64,000 nt of DNA from JAXDJH01 sp034663635 (GCA_034663635.1 JAXDJH010000021.1:62001-126000); one strand, 5' to 3'; shown: positions 48,146-57,558, numbered from the stretch's first letter. Translations and numbers: made by a program. The notes: generated by a model not told the origin, from the letters alone.

Positions 48146-51100
48146 ACGAGAGCGCGGGGGCCGAGGAGAGCTTTCAACTCCGCGTGCAATCCATTGCTCG
48201 TGTCAACCGAGAACTCGGAGCCGAGTCTCAAGACCGTCGTCCGTTCCGCTTTCGCTATGTGAAGAAACACTTGGGTTGCACCCGGGTGACTCGACAGCAC
48301 GTCTTTTAGGTTGGCCACGGTTTTCTCGGTGCAAGCCTCCATCGCAAGGAATATCTCCAGAGGCTTGTCTTCTCCGAGCTCGGGTTCGCGCATCTCCATC
48401 GCTATCAATTTCATAGATTCGTCACGAACGTCCTGATCGAGCCTGCCCTTGATCAGCAGGATCGCATCCGGCCGACAGTGGGCCGCGTACTGCTCGTGTG
48501 CTCGCGGGAAAACGACTACCTCGGCCGTCGCTCCTGCGACATCTTCGATGTTGAGCGTGACCATGATGTCTCCGCGCCGGGTTACGCGTTTGGTCAGATC
48601 CGTGACGATCCCCCCGATCGTCAGAACCTCGCCCGGCGGACGCTCCGACAGCGCAGAGATCGAACAGTCACACATCCTGTTCAGAAGGCCTTCGACACCC
48701 AGGAGCGGGTGGTCGGAAACGTAGCGGCCAAGGACCTCTTTCTCTTGAACGAGGAGGATCCGCCGCGGGTGCTCGTCGAGGGCGATCGGATGCTCGTGGA
48801 GCGCCGTCGCATCGCCGTTCTCGTTCACCTCGTCGAACAGGCCCCATTGGCCCTGGTCCTTCATCTTCCGATCCTCGATGGTCGAGCCACAGATCGCCTC
48901 GAATGAATCCAGCAGGCCCTTGCGCGTGTGCCCGAGGTCCTCGAACGCACCTGCCTTGATCAGAGACTCGACGGTCTTGCGATTCAGAACACTGAGATCG
49001 ACGCGCCGGCAGAAGTCGTGGAACGTAACGAACGGGCCGGTCCGCCGAGCCTCGACGATCTTCTCGACCACACCCTCGCCCACTCCGCGGACGGCCGACA
49101 GGCCGAACCGCACCGAGTCGCCGACCGGCGTGAAGTCATTCTCCGACGAATTGACGTCGGGGATCAGAACGGGGATCTGCATCTTGCGAGCCATCTGCAG
49201 GTATTTCGGTTTGTCGTCCTTACGGTCCTTGACCGAGGTGAGCAATGCCGCCATGTATTCGACTGGGTGATGCGCCTTGAGCCAAGCGGTCTGGTACGCG
49301 ATGTAGGCGTAACTCGCCGAGTGCGCGCGGTTGAACGAGTAGTCGGCGAACGGCTGGATCAAACCCCAGAGCTTCTTGGCCTCTTGTGCGGTGAGACCGT
49401 TGCGGCCACACCCCTCGATGAACCGAGGCTCCTCGGCCGCCATGATCGCCCGATCTTTCTTACCTATCGCTTTCCGCACGAGATCCGCCTCGCCGGGCGT
49501 GTATCCGGCGAGCTTCTGCAGGAGCAGGACGATCTGTTCTTGGTAGACGAGGACGCCGTAGGTCTCTTTCGTGATGTCCTCGAGGCTCGGATGGAGGTAC
49601 TCGACCTTCGTTGGGTCGTTCTTGCGCGCGATGTATGCGGGGATCTGCTCCATCGGACCGGGCCGGTAGAGAGCGATAAGAGCCATGATCTGTTCGAAGC
49701 GGTCGGGCTTCAGTTGGACGAGCAGCTTCCGCATGCCGTCGGACTCGAGCTGGAAGACGCCGTCCGAGTCGCCGCGACGCAACATCTCGTAGACCTTGGG
49801 GTCGTCGAAGCTCAGCGCGTCAACCGAGACCTCTTCGTTCTTGTTGCGCCGGATGTTGTCGAGGGCTAGTTCGATGACCGTGAGGTTGCGGAGACCGAGG
49901 AAGTCCATCTTCAGAAGGCCGAGGGCCTCGACGCCCTTCATGTCGAACTGCGTGACGACTTCGTCGTGATCACCGCGCTTCAGTGGAACGTGCTCGACGA
50001 GCGGGTCGCGGCCGATCACCACGCCGGCAGCATGGATGCCGGCGGAGCGCTTTAGGTTCTCGATCTTCAGGGCGGTATCGATGATCTCCTTGCTCGCTCC
50101 CCCGCCCTCGTAAGCCTCCTTGAGCTCGGTCGAGGACTCGAGGGCTTTCGCCAACCCGGAGTCTCGACCCATGATGAGGGCCGGGTACATGCGCGTCAGT
50201 CGATCGCCCTCCTGGTAAGGGAAGCCGAGGACGCGGGCTGCGTCTTTGATCGCTTGCTTGCCCTTGATGGTGCCGTAGGTGACGATCTGGGCCACCCGGT
50301 CCGCTCCGTACTTATCCGAGACGTACCTGATGACATCGCCGCGCTTGCGCTCGTCGAAGTCGATGTCGATGTCCGGCATCGCGATTCGCTCCGGATTGAG
50401 GAAGCGCTCGAACATGAGGTCGTAGGCGAGAGGGTCCAGTTCGGTGATGCCGAGCGCGTAGGAAACGATCGAGCCGGCCGCGCTACCGCGTCCAGGCCCC
50501 ACGCGAACTCCTTGTCCCTTGGCCCAGTTAACGAAGTCCTGAACAACGAGGAAGTAGCCGGCGAAACCCATGTCGGCGATGACCTTCAGCTCGTAAGTGG
50601 CTCGTTCGCGTGTCTCGGTCGAGTCGACGCCGTACCTTCTCTTCACGCCGTCGAACACGAGCTCTCTCAGATAGCCGTCGAGATCGTTCGCGTCGCGACC
50701 CGCGGGGACCTCGTAGCGCGGAAGGAGAAGCTTTCCCATAGAGATCTCGACGTTGCAGCGGTCGGCGACGCCGAGGGTGTTCTCGCAAACCCCCGGCCAG
50801 CGCGAGAAAGCCTTCGCCATCTCGGCTGGTGTCTTGAGATAGAACTCGTCGGAGTCGAACTTGAATCGGCCCGGGTCGCTCATCACCGAACCCGTGTTGA
50901 TGCACAGCAACACGTCGTGTGCGGTGGAGTCTTCCTTGTGCGTGTAATGGGAGTCGTTCGTTGCCACGCAAACGATGCCCATTTCCTGCCCGATCTTCAT
51001 GAGCTCGTCGTTCAGCGGGGCCTGAACCGGGATCCCATGATCCTGAAGTTCGAGATAGAAACGGTCGCCGAAGACCTCGCGGTACTGCGCAACCTTCCGG

Positions 51101-51591
51101 CGCGCGAGAGCGAGATCCCCGTTGACTATGGCTTTGGGGATCTCGGCCGAGAGACAACCGGAGAGGCAGATCAATCCTTCGGAATGCTCGGCGAGGATCT
51201 CGTGGTCCGTTCGGGGCCAGTAGTGGAAGCCTTCGAGCCACGCTTTCGAGGAGATCCTCACGAGGTTCGAGTAGCCCGTGTTGTTCATGGCCAGAAGGGT
51301 CAGGTGGAAGGTCTTCTCACCGTTCTCGCGCTGGCCGGGCTTGGTTCGAGCGTCTCCGCCGCCGAAGAGATACCCCTCCATGCCGACGATCGGCTTCACC
51401 TTGTAGGCACCGTCGACCTTCGTCTTCTGCGCCGTCCGATAGAAGTCGAGAACCCCGTACATCACGCCGTGGTCGGTGATCGCACAGGCCGGCATCCCGG
51501 CGGCTTCCGCCGCCTCGAACATCTCGCCGATACGGCTCGCCCCGTCGAGCATCGAATACTCGGTATGAGCGTGAAGGTGAACGAAACTCAT
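48142..51591 (-). CDS. dnaE: DNA polymerase III alpha subunit
   Basis: The replicative polymerase catalytic subunit, 1149 residues as usual for DnaE1. The N-terminal PHP domain (about 1-280) starts HLHAHTEYSMLDG and keeps several of its metal residues, so it may still have exonuclease activity. The polymerase core has PDIDIDFDE (two catalytic Asp) near 405, GRGSAAGS and YNRAHS-type motifs (FNRAHSASYA). A helix-hairpin-helix and an OB fold (TIGGIVTDLTKRVT) form the C-terminus. The ATG is preceded by no good ribosome binding site. It is convergent with the CPBP gene. Confidence 0.97.
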   Translation of the reverse strand: MSFVHLHAHTEYSMLDGASRIGEMFEAAEAAGMPACAITDHGVMYGVLDFYRTAQKTKVDGAYKVKPIVGMEGYLFGGGDARTKPGQRENGEKTFHLTLLAMNNTGYSNLVRISSKAWLEGFHYWPRTDHEILAEHSEGLICLSGCLSAEIPKAIVNGDLALARRKVAQYREVFGDRFYLELQDHGIPVQAPLNDELMKIGQEMGIVCVATNDSHYTHKEDSTAHDVLLCINTGSVMSDPGRFKFDSDEFYLKTPAEMAKAFSRWPGVCENTLGVADRCNVEISMGKLLLPRYEVPAGRDANDLDGYLRELVFDGVKRRYGVDSTETRERATYELKVIADMGFAGYFLVVQDFVNWAKGQGVRVGPGRGSAAGSIVSYALGITELDPLAYDLMFERFLNPERIAMPDIDIDFDERKRGDVIRYVSDKYGADRVAQIVTYGTIKGKQAIKDAARVLGFPYQEGDRLTRMYPALIMGRDSGLAKALESSTELKEAYEGGGASKEIIDTALKIENLKRSAGIHAAGVVIGRDPLVEHVPLKRGDHDEVVTQFDMKGVEALGLLKMDFLGLRNLTVIELALDNIRRNKNEEVSVDALSFDDPKVYEMLRRGDSDGVFQLESDGMRKLLVQLKPDRFEQIMALIALYRPGPMEQIPAYIARKNDPTKVEYLHPSLEDITKETYGVLVYQEQIVLLLQKLAGYTPGEADLVRKAIGKKDRAIMAAEEPRFIEGCGRNGLTAQEAKKLWGLIQPFADYSFNRAHSASYAYIAYQTAWLKAHHPVEYMAALLTSVKDRKDDKPKYLQMARKMQIPVLIPDVNSSENDFTPVGDSVRFGLSAVRGVGEGVVEKIVEARRTGPFVTFHDFCRRVDLSVLNRKTVESLIKAGAFEDLGHTRKGLLDSFEAICGSTIEDRKMKDQGQWGLFDEVNENGDATALHEHPIALDEHPRRILLVQEKEVLGRYVSDHPLLGVEGLLNRMCDCSISALSERPPGEVLTIGGIVTDLTKRVTRRGDIMVTLNIEDVAGATAEVVVFPRAHEQYAAHCRPDAILLIKGRLDQDVRDESMKLIAMEMREPELGEDKPLEIFLAMEACTEKTVANLKDVLSSHPGATQVFLHIAKAERTTVLRLGSEFSVDTSNGLHAELKALLGPRALV

Positions 51592-51749
51592 GCTTGCGCT
51601 GTCCCCCCGGGGCTCGAATTACAAGGATGTACTTCTTTAGATTTTGCACCCCCCGTCAAGCTCGCCGAAAGCCCCTTGGGAGCACAAGAGCCGCAGCCTG
51701 TGAGTAACCCGGCAGGGCCTGTGGAGGGGGTCTTTTTACGGCTCGCCGA

Positions 51750-51775
51750 CCCTGATTCATCAAGAAGGTTCAGGG
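51750..51775 (-). terminator. Hairpin at the end of rluD
   Basis: CCCTGA / TCAGGG arms (51770-51775 and 51750-51755) with a 14-nt loop overlap the rluD stop codon. There is no U-tract, so termination is uncertain. The rest of 51592-51769 shows no gene. Confidence 0.3.
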
Positions 51776-52687
51776 ATACAGCTCCAGCCCCAGTTTCTCC
51801 AGCACTTCTCTCAGATCCTGAGGCAAGGGGTCCGTCACCTCGATCATTCGGCCGTCGTCCGGATGCGGAAACCCCAATCGGACCGCATGAAGGAAGGGCC
51901 GGGTCAGGCCCAGCTCCGCCATCCGGTCCGACCAGCCCCCGTAGGCCCTGTCTCCCAAGACCGGGTGGTCGAGGTGGGCCATGTGGACCCTGATCTGGTG
52001 GGTCCGGCCCGTCTCGAGCTTCACCTCGAGCAGCGCGGCCCCCTGGGCGCTGCCCAAGACCCTGTAGTGCGTCACCGCGGCCCGGCCCCCCGGCGTGACC
52101 GCCATCTTTCGTCTTTTGACCGGATGGCGTCCGACCGGGGCCTCGATGGTTCCGCTCTCGGCGGGAGGCTTGCCCCTGACGAGGGCCAGGTACGTCCGCT
52201 CGATCTCGCGCCTCTGGAGGGCCGCGACCAGATACTCGTGCGCCGCATCGTCGCGTGCGACGAGCAGCAAGCCGGACGTGTCCTTATCCAACCGATGAAC
52301 GATCCCCGGCCTCGTCGAACCGATCCCCGATAGGGGTTCGCCCAGATTCAACAGAGCGTTGACCAGGGTCCCCGTCTCGTGACCTCGCGCCGGGTGCGTC
52401 ACCAAGCCCGGGGGCTTCGACACGACGAGCAAGCGGTCGTCGGAGTACCGAACCTCGATGCCTATGTCTTCCGCTTCGGGTGGACTGAAGATCGCCTCCG
52501 GAAGATCGCCTTGGATCTGCTGCCCCAGCTCGAGACGGTGGCTCGCGCGCACTTGCTCGCCGGCGACCGTCACGCTCCCCGCTTTGAGTGCTCGTTGCAC
52601 GAGCGTCCTGGTCGCGCCGGTCTCCCGAGCGATCACCAGGTCGACCCGCAGGCCCACGTCGTCAGGACCCGCGGTGTAAGAGACCAT
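51770..52687 (-). CDS. rluD: 23S rRNA pseudouridine synthase, RluD family
   Basis: A 305-residue RluA/RluD-type pseudouridine synthase. The N-terminal S4 domain (about 15-75) binds RNA. The catalytic domain has the Asp of HRLDKDTSG near 133, LVTHPARGHETGTLVNAL near 95, and the RTHQIRVHMAHLDHPVLGD motif near 225. Which uridines it modifies is inferred only from family. Its ATG overlaps the lspA stop by 1 nt; lspA-rluD is a common pair. Confidence 0.93.
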   Translation of the reverse strand: MVSYTAGPDDVGLRVDLVIARETGATRTLVQRALKAGSVTVAGEQVRASHRLELGQQIQGDLPEAIFSPPEAEDIGIEVRYSDDRLLVVSKPPGLVTHPARGHETGTLVNALLNLGEPLSGIGSTRPGIVHRLDKDTSGLLLVARDDAAHEYLVAALQRREIERTYLALVRGKPPAESGTIEAPVGRHPVKRRKMAVTPGGRAAVTHYRVLGSAQGAALLEVKLETGRTHQIRVHMAHLDHPVLGDRAYGGWSDRMAELGLTRPFLHAVRLGFPHPDDGRMIEVTDPLPQDLREVLEKLGLELYP

Positions 52688-53211
52688 CAGCCGTCCGAGG
52701 ATCGGATGCTCAGGAACAGGATGAGGGCGGCCCCCAGCACGATCGCCGAGTCGGCGACGTTGAAGACCGGCCAGACGTGGAGGTCGATGAAGTCCACGAC
52801 TCCTCCCCCCGTGTCTCTGACCAACCGATCGAGAGCGTTACCCACACCTCCGCCGAGGACCATCCCCAGAGGTATCGCCCAACGGTGGTCCTCCACCCGC
52901 CTCACGCCGAGAAGGATCGCAGCCACTATCGCGATCGTCGCCAGCAGGAACACCCCGGGCGACCCTTGGAAGATCCCGAAAGCCCCCCCTGAGTTGTAGG
53001 TGACGCGGAAGCGAAGGATCCCCGGGATCACGTCGATCGAGCGTCCCCTCGTAAGAGAGTTGAGTGCGAGTTCCTTCGTCAGTTGATCGAGTCCCACGAC
53101 GACAACTGCGGCGCTCACGAGCCGGACGTAGAGACCCGCGATCGATCGGGAGGTCGTTACGCGAAGGGGTTCTTGTGGGGTCTCACTGTCCCCGGCTTCC
53201 GGGGTCGACAT
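52687..53211 (-). CDS. lspA: Lipoprotein signal peptidase (signal peptidase II)
   Basis: LspA cleaves the signal peptide of diacylglyceryl-modified lipoproteins such as the binding proteins in this window. The 174 residues hold four membrane helices; the catalytic Asp pair lies in GNALDRL and VFNVADSAI. DQLTKELA and NSGGAFGIF are family motifs. The ATG at 53211 is chosen because the longer open frame upstream runs back through the dksA-like gene; 10 bp separate the two genes. No ribosome binding site is seen, which suggests coupling to the gene upstream. Confidence 0.95.
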   Translation of the reverse strand: MSTPEAGDSETPQEPLRVTTSRSIAGLYVRLVSAAVVVVGLDQLTKELALNSLTRGRSIDVIPGILRFRVTYNSGGAFGIFQGSPGVFLLATIAIVAAILLGVRRVEDHRWAIPLGMVLGGGVGNALDRLVRDTGGGVVDFIDLHVWPVFNVADSAIVLGAALILFLSIRSSDG

Positions 53212-53221
53212 GTCGAAGTGT

Positions 53222-54061
53222 TTAGCGAGCGCGCTCTTCGCGGCGCTTGCAATCGAGACATAGGAGGGCGTGCGGGAGCGCTTTGATGCGAGCCGCGTCG
53301 ATCGGGTTGCCGCATCGCTCGCAGGTCCCGTAATTCCCCTCATCGATCCGACCGATAGCTCGATTGATCTGCTCGATCAGGTCGCGGATGTTGTTGCGGA
53401 TGGAGAGGTCACGCTCGCGGTCGAAGGTTGCGGTGCCCGCGTCGGCGAAATCGTCGTCGAGACCCACCTCACCGGTCATCTCCGACTGGCTCCCCTCGAA
53501 CGAATCGGATTCGAGCTCCGCCTGCTGCTTCTGGAGCTCGGTTCGCTCGGATTCAAGCTGCTCACGGATCTTCTTCAGTTGAGCCTTATCGAACTTCGTC
53601 GCTTTGGCGATCTTCTTGACCGGCCGCGGAAGCTTCCTTACAGGCGTCTTGGGCACGGGAGGCTTGGTTACAGGTGCTGGGGCCGTCTTCTTCGCCTCTG
53701 CCGCCGCCTTCACCGTGGTTTTGGCGTTCTTCGCAGCCGTCTTTGACACCGGCGCTTTGGCCACGGTCTTCTTGGCGACCGGCTTCTTCGCCACTGGCTT
53801 CTTCGCGACCGTCTTCTTCGCTGCTGGTTTCTTCACCACCGACTTCTTCGCTGCTGGTCTCTTAGCGACCGTCTTTTTGGCCACGGGCTTCTTCGCAAGG
53901 GTCTTCTTAGCGACGGTTTTCTTCGCGATGGGTTTGCGCGCGGTGGGCTTCTTCGCGGTCGACGTCTTTTTGGGCGTGACCTTCTTCACCGTCGTTTTCT
54001 TGGCGGTGGTTTTCCTCGCGGGGGGTTTCTTGGCCGAAGACGGCTTCTTAGCCGGGCTCAT
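53222..54061 (-). CDS. DksA/TraR-family zinc-finger protein with Lys/Ala-rich N-terminal repeats
   Basis: A 279-residue two-part protein. Residues about 3-150 are a low-complexity tail of repeating AKKPVAKKTV-like units, very basic and like histone H1 or mycobacterial HupB tails, so it should bind nucleic acid. Residues about 158-279 are a DksA/TraR domain: a coiled coil (IREQLESERTELQKQQ), an acidic turn (DDDFADAG), and a C4 zinc finger (YGTCERCGNPI...LLCLDC). DksA-like proteins reach into the RNA polymerase secondary channel. A similar tail occurs in actinobacterial homologues beside lspA, so the fusion is not unique. TATCGT ends 9 nt before the ATG. Confidence 0.85.
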   Translation of the reverse strand: MSPAKKPSSAKKPPARKTTAKKTTVKKVTPKKTSTAKKPTARKPIAKKTVAKKTLAKKPVAKKTVAKRPAAKKSVVKKPAAKKTVAKKPVAKKPVAKKTVAKAPVSKTAAKNAKTTVKAAAEAKKTAPAPVTKPPVPKTPVRKLPRPVKKIAKATKFDKAQLKKIREQLESERTELQKQQAELESDSFEGSQSEMTGEVGLDDDFADAGTATFDRERDLSIRNNIRDLIEQINRAIGRIDEGNYGTCERCGNPIDAARIKALPHALLCLDCKRREERAR

Positions 54062-54374
54062 GGGCGTGGGACGATACCACGCGAGTTAAAGCGCTCCGGA
54101 CCTCTGGCAGCGTCAGCCCGGCGATCTCGAGCCTCTTGTTGCGGCTCGATTCGCCTCGCACGATGACCACCTGTCTGGGAGCGATGCCAAGCGCCTCGGC
54201 GATGGAACGAACCACCGCGTCGTTCGCTCGACCGTCCAACGGTGGCGCCTTCACCTTCATCTTCAATGCACGGCCCTGGATGCCCACGATCCCTTCGACC
54301 CGCGCTCTGGGTTGAACAAAGACATCGAGGAAAACGCGGCCCCCGGACTCGGTGATGTACCCGGCGGGCTCCAT
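54048..54374 (-). CDS. DUF167 (YggU) family protein
   Basis: A 108-residue protein with the DUF167 motifs: LDVFVQPRARVEGIVG, the central LKMKVKAPPLDGRAND, and VRGESSRNKRLEI near the end. The function of the family is not established. The ATG at 54374 has TAGCCT ending 8 nt upstream and no ribosome binding site. Its 3' end overlaps the start of the dksA-like gene by 14 nt, so the two are probably one transcript. It is divergent from ileS. Confidence 0.85.
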   Translation of the reverse strand: MEPAGYITESGGRVFLDVFVQPRARVEGIVGIQGRALKMKVKAPPLDGRANDAVVRSIAEALGIAPRQVVIVRGESSRNKRLEIAGLTLPEVRSALTRVVSSHAHEPG

Positions 54375-54382
54375 GTACGGCC

Positions 54383-54392
54383 AGGCTAACCT
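54383..54392. promoter_or_regulatory. Back-to-back -10 elements of yggU and ileS
   Basis: AGGCTAACCT holds TAGCCT on the minus strand (54388-54383, 8 nt before the yggU ATG) and TAACCT on the plus strand (54387-54392, 7 nt before the ileS ATG). They share the TA at 54387-54388, the same layout as at 10492-10501. Confidence 0.5.
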
Positions 54393-54399
54393 TCGACCC

Positions 54400-57300
54400 A
54401 TGCCGGACGCTAAGTACAGGCCAGTGGATCCGCGTGTCTCGTTCCCCCAGTTGGAGGAGCGGATGCTGCAGGCGTGGAGAGATAAAGACGTCTTCCATCG
54501 GTCCTTGAAGCAGCGGGAAGGCAACCCCGAGTGGGTCTTCTATGAAGGTCCGCCGACGGCCAATGGAAAGCCCGGTATCCACCACGTCGAGGCCCGGATC
54601 TTCAAGGACATCTTCTGTCGCTTCCAGGCGATGCGCGGGCACTACGTCCACCGGAAGGCGGGTTGGGATTGCCACGGCCTGCCGGTTGAGATCGAGGTTG
54701 AGAAGGAGCTCGGCATCACCCGAAAGCGTCAGATCGAGGAGTTCGGGATCGAGGAGTTCACGAAGCGCTGTCGCGAATCCGTTCAGCGATACGTGGACGA
54801 TTGGGAGCGACTGACCGAACGTATCGGCTTCTGGCTCGACCTCGACGATGCCTACTGGACCATGAATCCCGAGTACGTCGAGACGGTCTGGTGGATCCTG
54901 AAGCAGATCTGGGACAAGGGTCTGCTGGAGGAGGACTTCAAGGTCGTCCCCTACTGTCCGCGCTGCGAGACCTCCCTGTCGTCTCACGAGCAACATCAGA
55001 CCGGCGCTTACAAGATGGTCACCGATCCGTCGGTCTACGTGAGGTTCCCTCTCGTCGACGAGCCGGAGACCTCTTTATTGGTGTGGACGACGACGCCGTG
55101 GACGCTCCTCGCGAACATGGCCGCGGCGGTTGGGCCCGGCATCACCTATGCGAAGGTCGCCGATCCCAACTTCTCCGACCGTTTCCTGATCGTGGCTAAG
55201 GAGCGGGTCGAACCGCTTCTTGGCGAAGGTGTTGCGGTCGTCGAGGAGATCGCCGGACGAGACCTCGTCGACAAGCGTTACGACCCGCCCTTCGACTTCG
55301 TCGAAACGGGTGACAAGGCGCACCGCGTACGCCCGGGAGATTTCGTAACGACCGCCGATGGCACCGGCATCGTGCACCTCGCTCCGTACGGCGAAGACGA
55401 CATGTCGGTGGCCAAGCGCGATGACCTCCCGATAACCCAGATGATCGATCCCAGCGGCAGGGTCGTTGGATCGGGGGGCGCCTTCGCCGGTCTGTGGATC
55501 AAGGACGCGGATCCCGCCATCATCGAAGACCTCAAGGCGCGCAGCCTCCTGTTCAAGTCCGAGGCTTACGAGCATTCGTATCCGCATTGCTGGCGGTGTC
55601 AGACGCCTCTTCTCTATTACCCGCGACTCGACTGGTACATCAGAACGTCTCAGATCAGAGACGAATTGCAGAGATCGAACGAGAGCACCAACTGGCAGCC
55701 ACCGACCATCAAGTACGGCCGCTTCGGCGACTGGCTTGCGAATAACGTCGATTGGTCGCTGTCTCGCGACCGCTACTGGGGCACGCCGTTGCCTATCTGG
55801 CGCTGCGAGGAAGATCATGCGACCTGCATCGGCTCTTTCGCAGACCTGAGCGAGCGGTCCGGGCGAGACCTGACCGGTTTCGATCCGCACCGTCCTTACG
55901 TCGACGAGATCACGTTCCCCTGTCCCGAGTGCGGACGCGAGGCAACGCGCGTCAAGAGCGTGATCGACACGTGGTTCGACTCGGGCTCGATGCCGTTCGG
56001 TCAATGGCATTACCCCTTCGAGAACGAAGACGTTTTCAAGACACGTTTTCCGGCCGACTTCATCTCCGAGGCGATCGATCAGACGCGCGGGTGGTTCTAC
56101 TCCCTGCTCGCCGTCTCGACGCTCGTGCAAGGCGAGAACAGCTACCGCAACGTTGTTTGTCTCGGCCACATCGTCGATGGCGACGGTCGCAAGATGTCCA
56201 AGTCGATCGGCAACATCATCGACCCCTGGGAGGTTCTAGACAAACAGGGAGCCGACGCATTGCGGTGGTACATGCTCACCGGCGGCACGCCGTGGTCGGC
56301 GCGCAGGGTCTCGATCGAGATCATCGAGGAGAGCCTGAGGAAATTCTTGCTCACTCTGTGGCACACCTATTCCTTCTGGGTGACTTACGCGTCGCTCGAG
56401 AGTTTCGACCCTCAGGCGGAAACGATCGCGGTGAAGGATCGTCCCGAGATCGATCGCTGGATACTCGCCGAGCTAGATGACTCCGTCGCCATCGTCACGG
56501 CATCTCTCGAGGACTTCGACGCTACGGTGGCCGGCCGTCGGATCGATCGTCTCGTCGACGATCTATCGAACTGGTACGTGCGTCGATCGCGACGTCGTTT
56601 CTGGAAGTCCGGGGAAGACGCCGACACTCGCGCCGCATTCCAAACGTTATGGGAATGCCTCGTGACGATCGCGCAGCTCATCGCTCCCCTCACGCCTTAC
56701 GTCGCGGACGAGATCTATACGAACCTGACGGGGCCGATAAGCGCTGCCCCGGACTCGGTTCACCTGGCCGACTGGCCCGCCACGATCGAGGACCGAGCCG
56801 ACCCCGCGCTACGACGGCGGATGGCTCTCGTCCGCAAGCTCGTGACCTTGGGTCGCTCCGCTCGGACGGAGGCGAAGGTGCGCGTCCGTCAGCCTCTCGA
56901 TCGAGCGCTCGTGGTGATCCCCGCATCCGAGCAACCGGATCTTGTGGGCCTTGAGGGGCTGGTCGCAGAAGAGCTCAATGTCAAGAGCGTTGAACTGGTG
57001 GCGGGCGTTGGCGAGCTTGTCAGTTACACGGTCAAGCCGAACTTCAAAGCACTCGGCCCCCGCTTCGGCTCGCGGATGCGCTCGCTCGCGCAGGCCATCG
57101 AAGCATCGGATCCGGCAGAGATAGTTCACGCTCTGGAGCGCGACGGAGCTGCTCACATAGACGTCGATGGCGAGCAGGTGTCGGTGACTCAGGACGATCT
57201 CGACGTTCGCATCGAAGGGAGGGCCGGTTTCTCGCTCGTCCAGGATGGTCCTTACGGCGTAGCACTCCATCTGGAACTCACTCCGGAGCTCGAGGCCGAA

Positions 57301-57558
57301 GGCATGGCGCGCGAGGTCGTGCGAGGGGTTCAGGAGCTGCGCAAGTCCAGCGGACTCGCGGTTGAGGACCGCGTCGAGCTCTGGCTCAGCTCCGAGTCCG
57401 ATTACGTTTTGGACGCTCTCGCTGCGCATTCGGACTCGATCTCGTCCGAAGTGCTTGCCACCTCAACCCACCTGGATGAGGCATCTCCTCCGGACGCAAG
57501 CACGACCTTGATCGAGTTGGATCAGGGACCCGTCGAGGTTGGGCTGAAGAAGGCTTAG
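54400..57558 (+). CDS. ileS: Isoleucyl-tRNA synthetase, type 2
   Basis: A 1052-residue class I synthetase that charges tRNA-Ile. Landmarks: WVFYEGPPTANGKPG, the catalytic signature at 59-62, the CP1 editing domain (about 190-400; TTPWTLLANMA, GTGIVHLAPYGEDD), DTWFDSGSMP, KMSKS (GRKMSKSIGN) and an anticodon-binding domain. GLPVEIEVEKELGI, the length and the C-terminus without a CxxC zinc finger mark type 2 (eukaryote-like) IleRS, the form linked with mupirocin resistance. The HIGH signature is GIHH instead of HxGH. The ATG at 54400 has a -10 element 7 nt upstream; there is no room for a T-box leader. Confidence 0.96.
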   Translation: MPDAKYRPVDPRVSFPQLEERMLQAWRDKDVFHRSLKQREGNPEWVFYEGPPTANGKPGIHHVEARIFKDIFCRFQAMRGHYVHRKAGWDCHGLPVEIEVEKELGITRKRQIEEFGIEEFTKRCRESVQRYVDDWERLTERIGFWLDLDDAYWTMNPEYVETVWWILKQIWDKGLLEEDFKVVPYCPRCETSLSSHEQHQTGAYKMVTDPSVYVRFPLVDEPETSLLVWTTTPWTLLANMAAAVGPGITYAKVADPNFSDRFLIVAKERVEPLLGEGVAVVEEIAGRDLVDKRYDPPFDFVETGDKAHRVRPGDFVTTADGTGIVHLAPYGEDDMSVAKRDDLPITQMIDPSGRVVGSGGAFAGLWIKDADPAIIEDLKARSLLFKSEAYEHSYPHCWRCQTPLLYYPRLDWYIRTSQIRDELQRSNESTNWQPPTIKYGRFGDWLANNVDWSLSRDRYWGTPLPIWRCEEDHATCIGSFADLSERSGRDLTGFDPHRPYVDEITFPCPECGREATRVKSVIDTWFDSGSMPFGQWHYPFENEDVFKTRFPADFISEAIDQTRGWFYSLLAVSTLVQGENSYRNVVCLGHIVDGDGRKMSKSIGNIIDPWEVLDKQGADALRWYMLTGGTPWSARRVSIEIIEESLRKFLLTLWHTYSFWVTYASLESFDPQAETIAVKDRPEIDRWILAELDDSVAIVTASLEDFDATVAGRRIDRLVDDLSNWYVRRSRRRFWKSGEDADTRAAFQTLWECLVTIAQLIAPLTPYVADEIYTNLTGPISAAPDSVHLADWPATIEDRADPALRRRMALVRKLVTLGRSARTEAKVRVRQPLDRALVVIPASEQPDLVGLEGLVAEELNVKSVELVAGVGELVSYTVKPNFKALGPRFGSRMRSLAQAIEASDPAEIVHALERDGAAHIDVDGEQVSVTQDDLDVRIEGRAGFSLVQDGPYGVALHLELTPELEAEGMAREVVRGVQELRKSSGLAVEDRVELWLSSESDYVLDALAAHSDSISSEVLATSTHLDEASPPDASTTLIELDQGPVEVGLKKA

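Noticed and set aside
50254..51993. Plus-strand frame of 579 codons opposite dnaE
   Set aside because: Antisense to the well-conserved DnaE core and running past both ends of recognisable sequence; no domain or start signal.
53670..54030. Repetitive DNA considered as a tandem repeat or CRISPR-like array
   Set aside because: The repeats are short, imperfect and in frame; they encode the Lys/Ala tail of the DksA-like protein.
54383..54399. IdeR-like sequence (GGTTAGCCT) between yggU and ileS
   Set aside because: It matches the iron-box consensus at about 13 of 19 positions, but the match is fully explained by the two overlapping -10 hexamers, and neither gene has an iron role.
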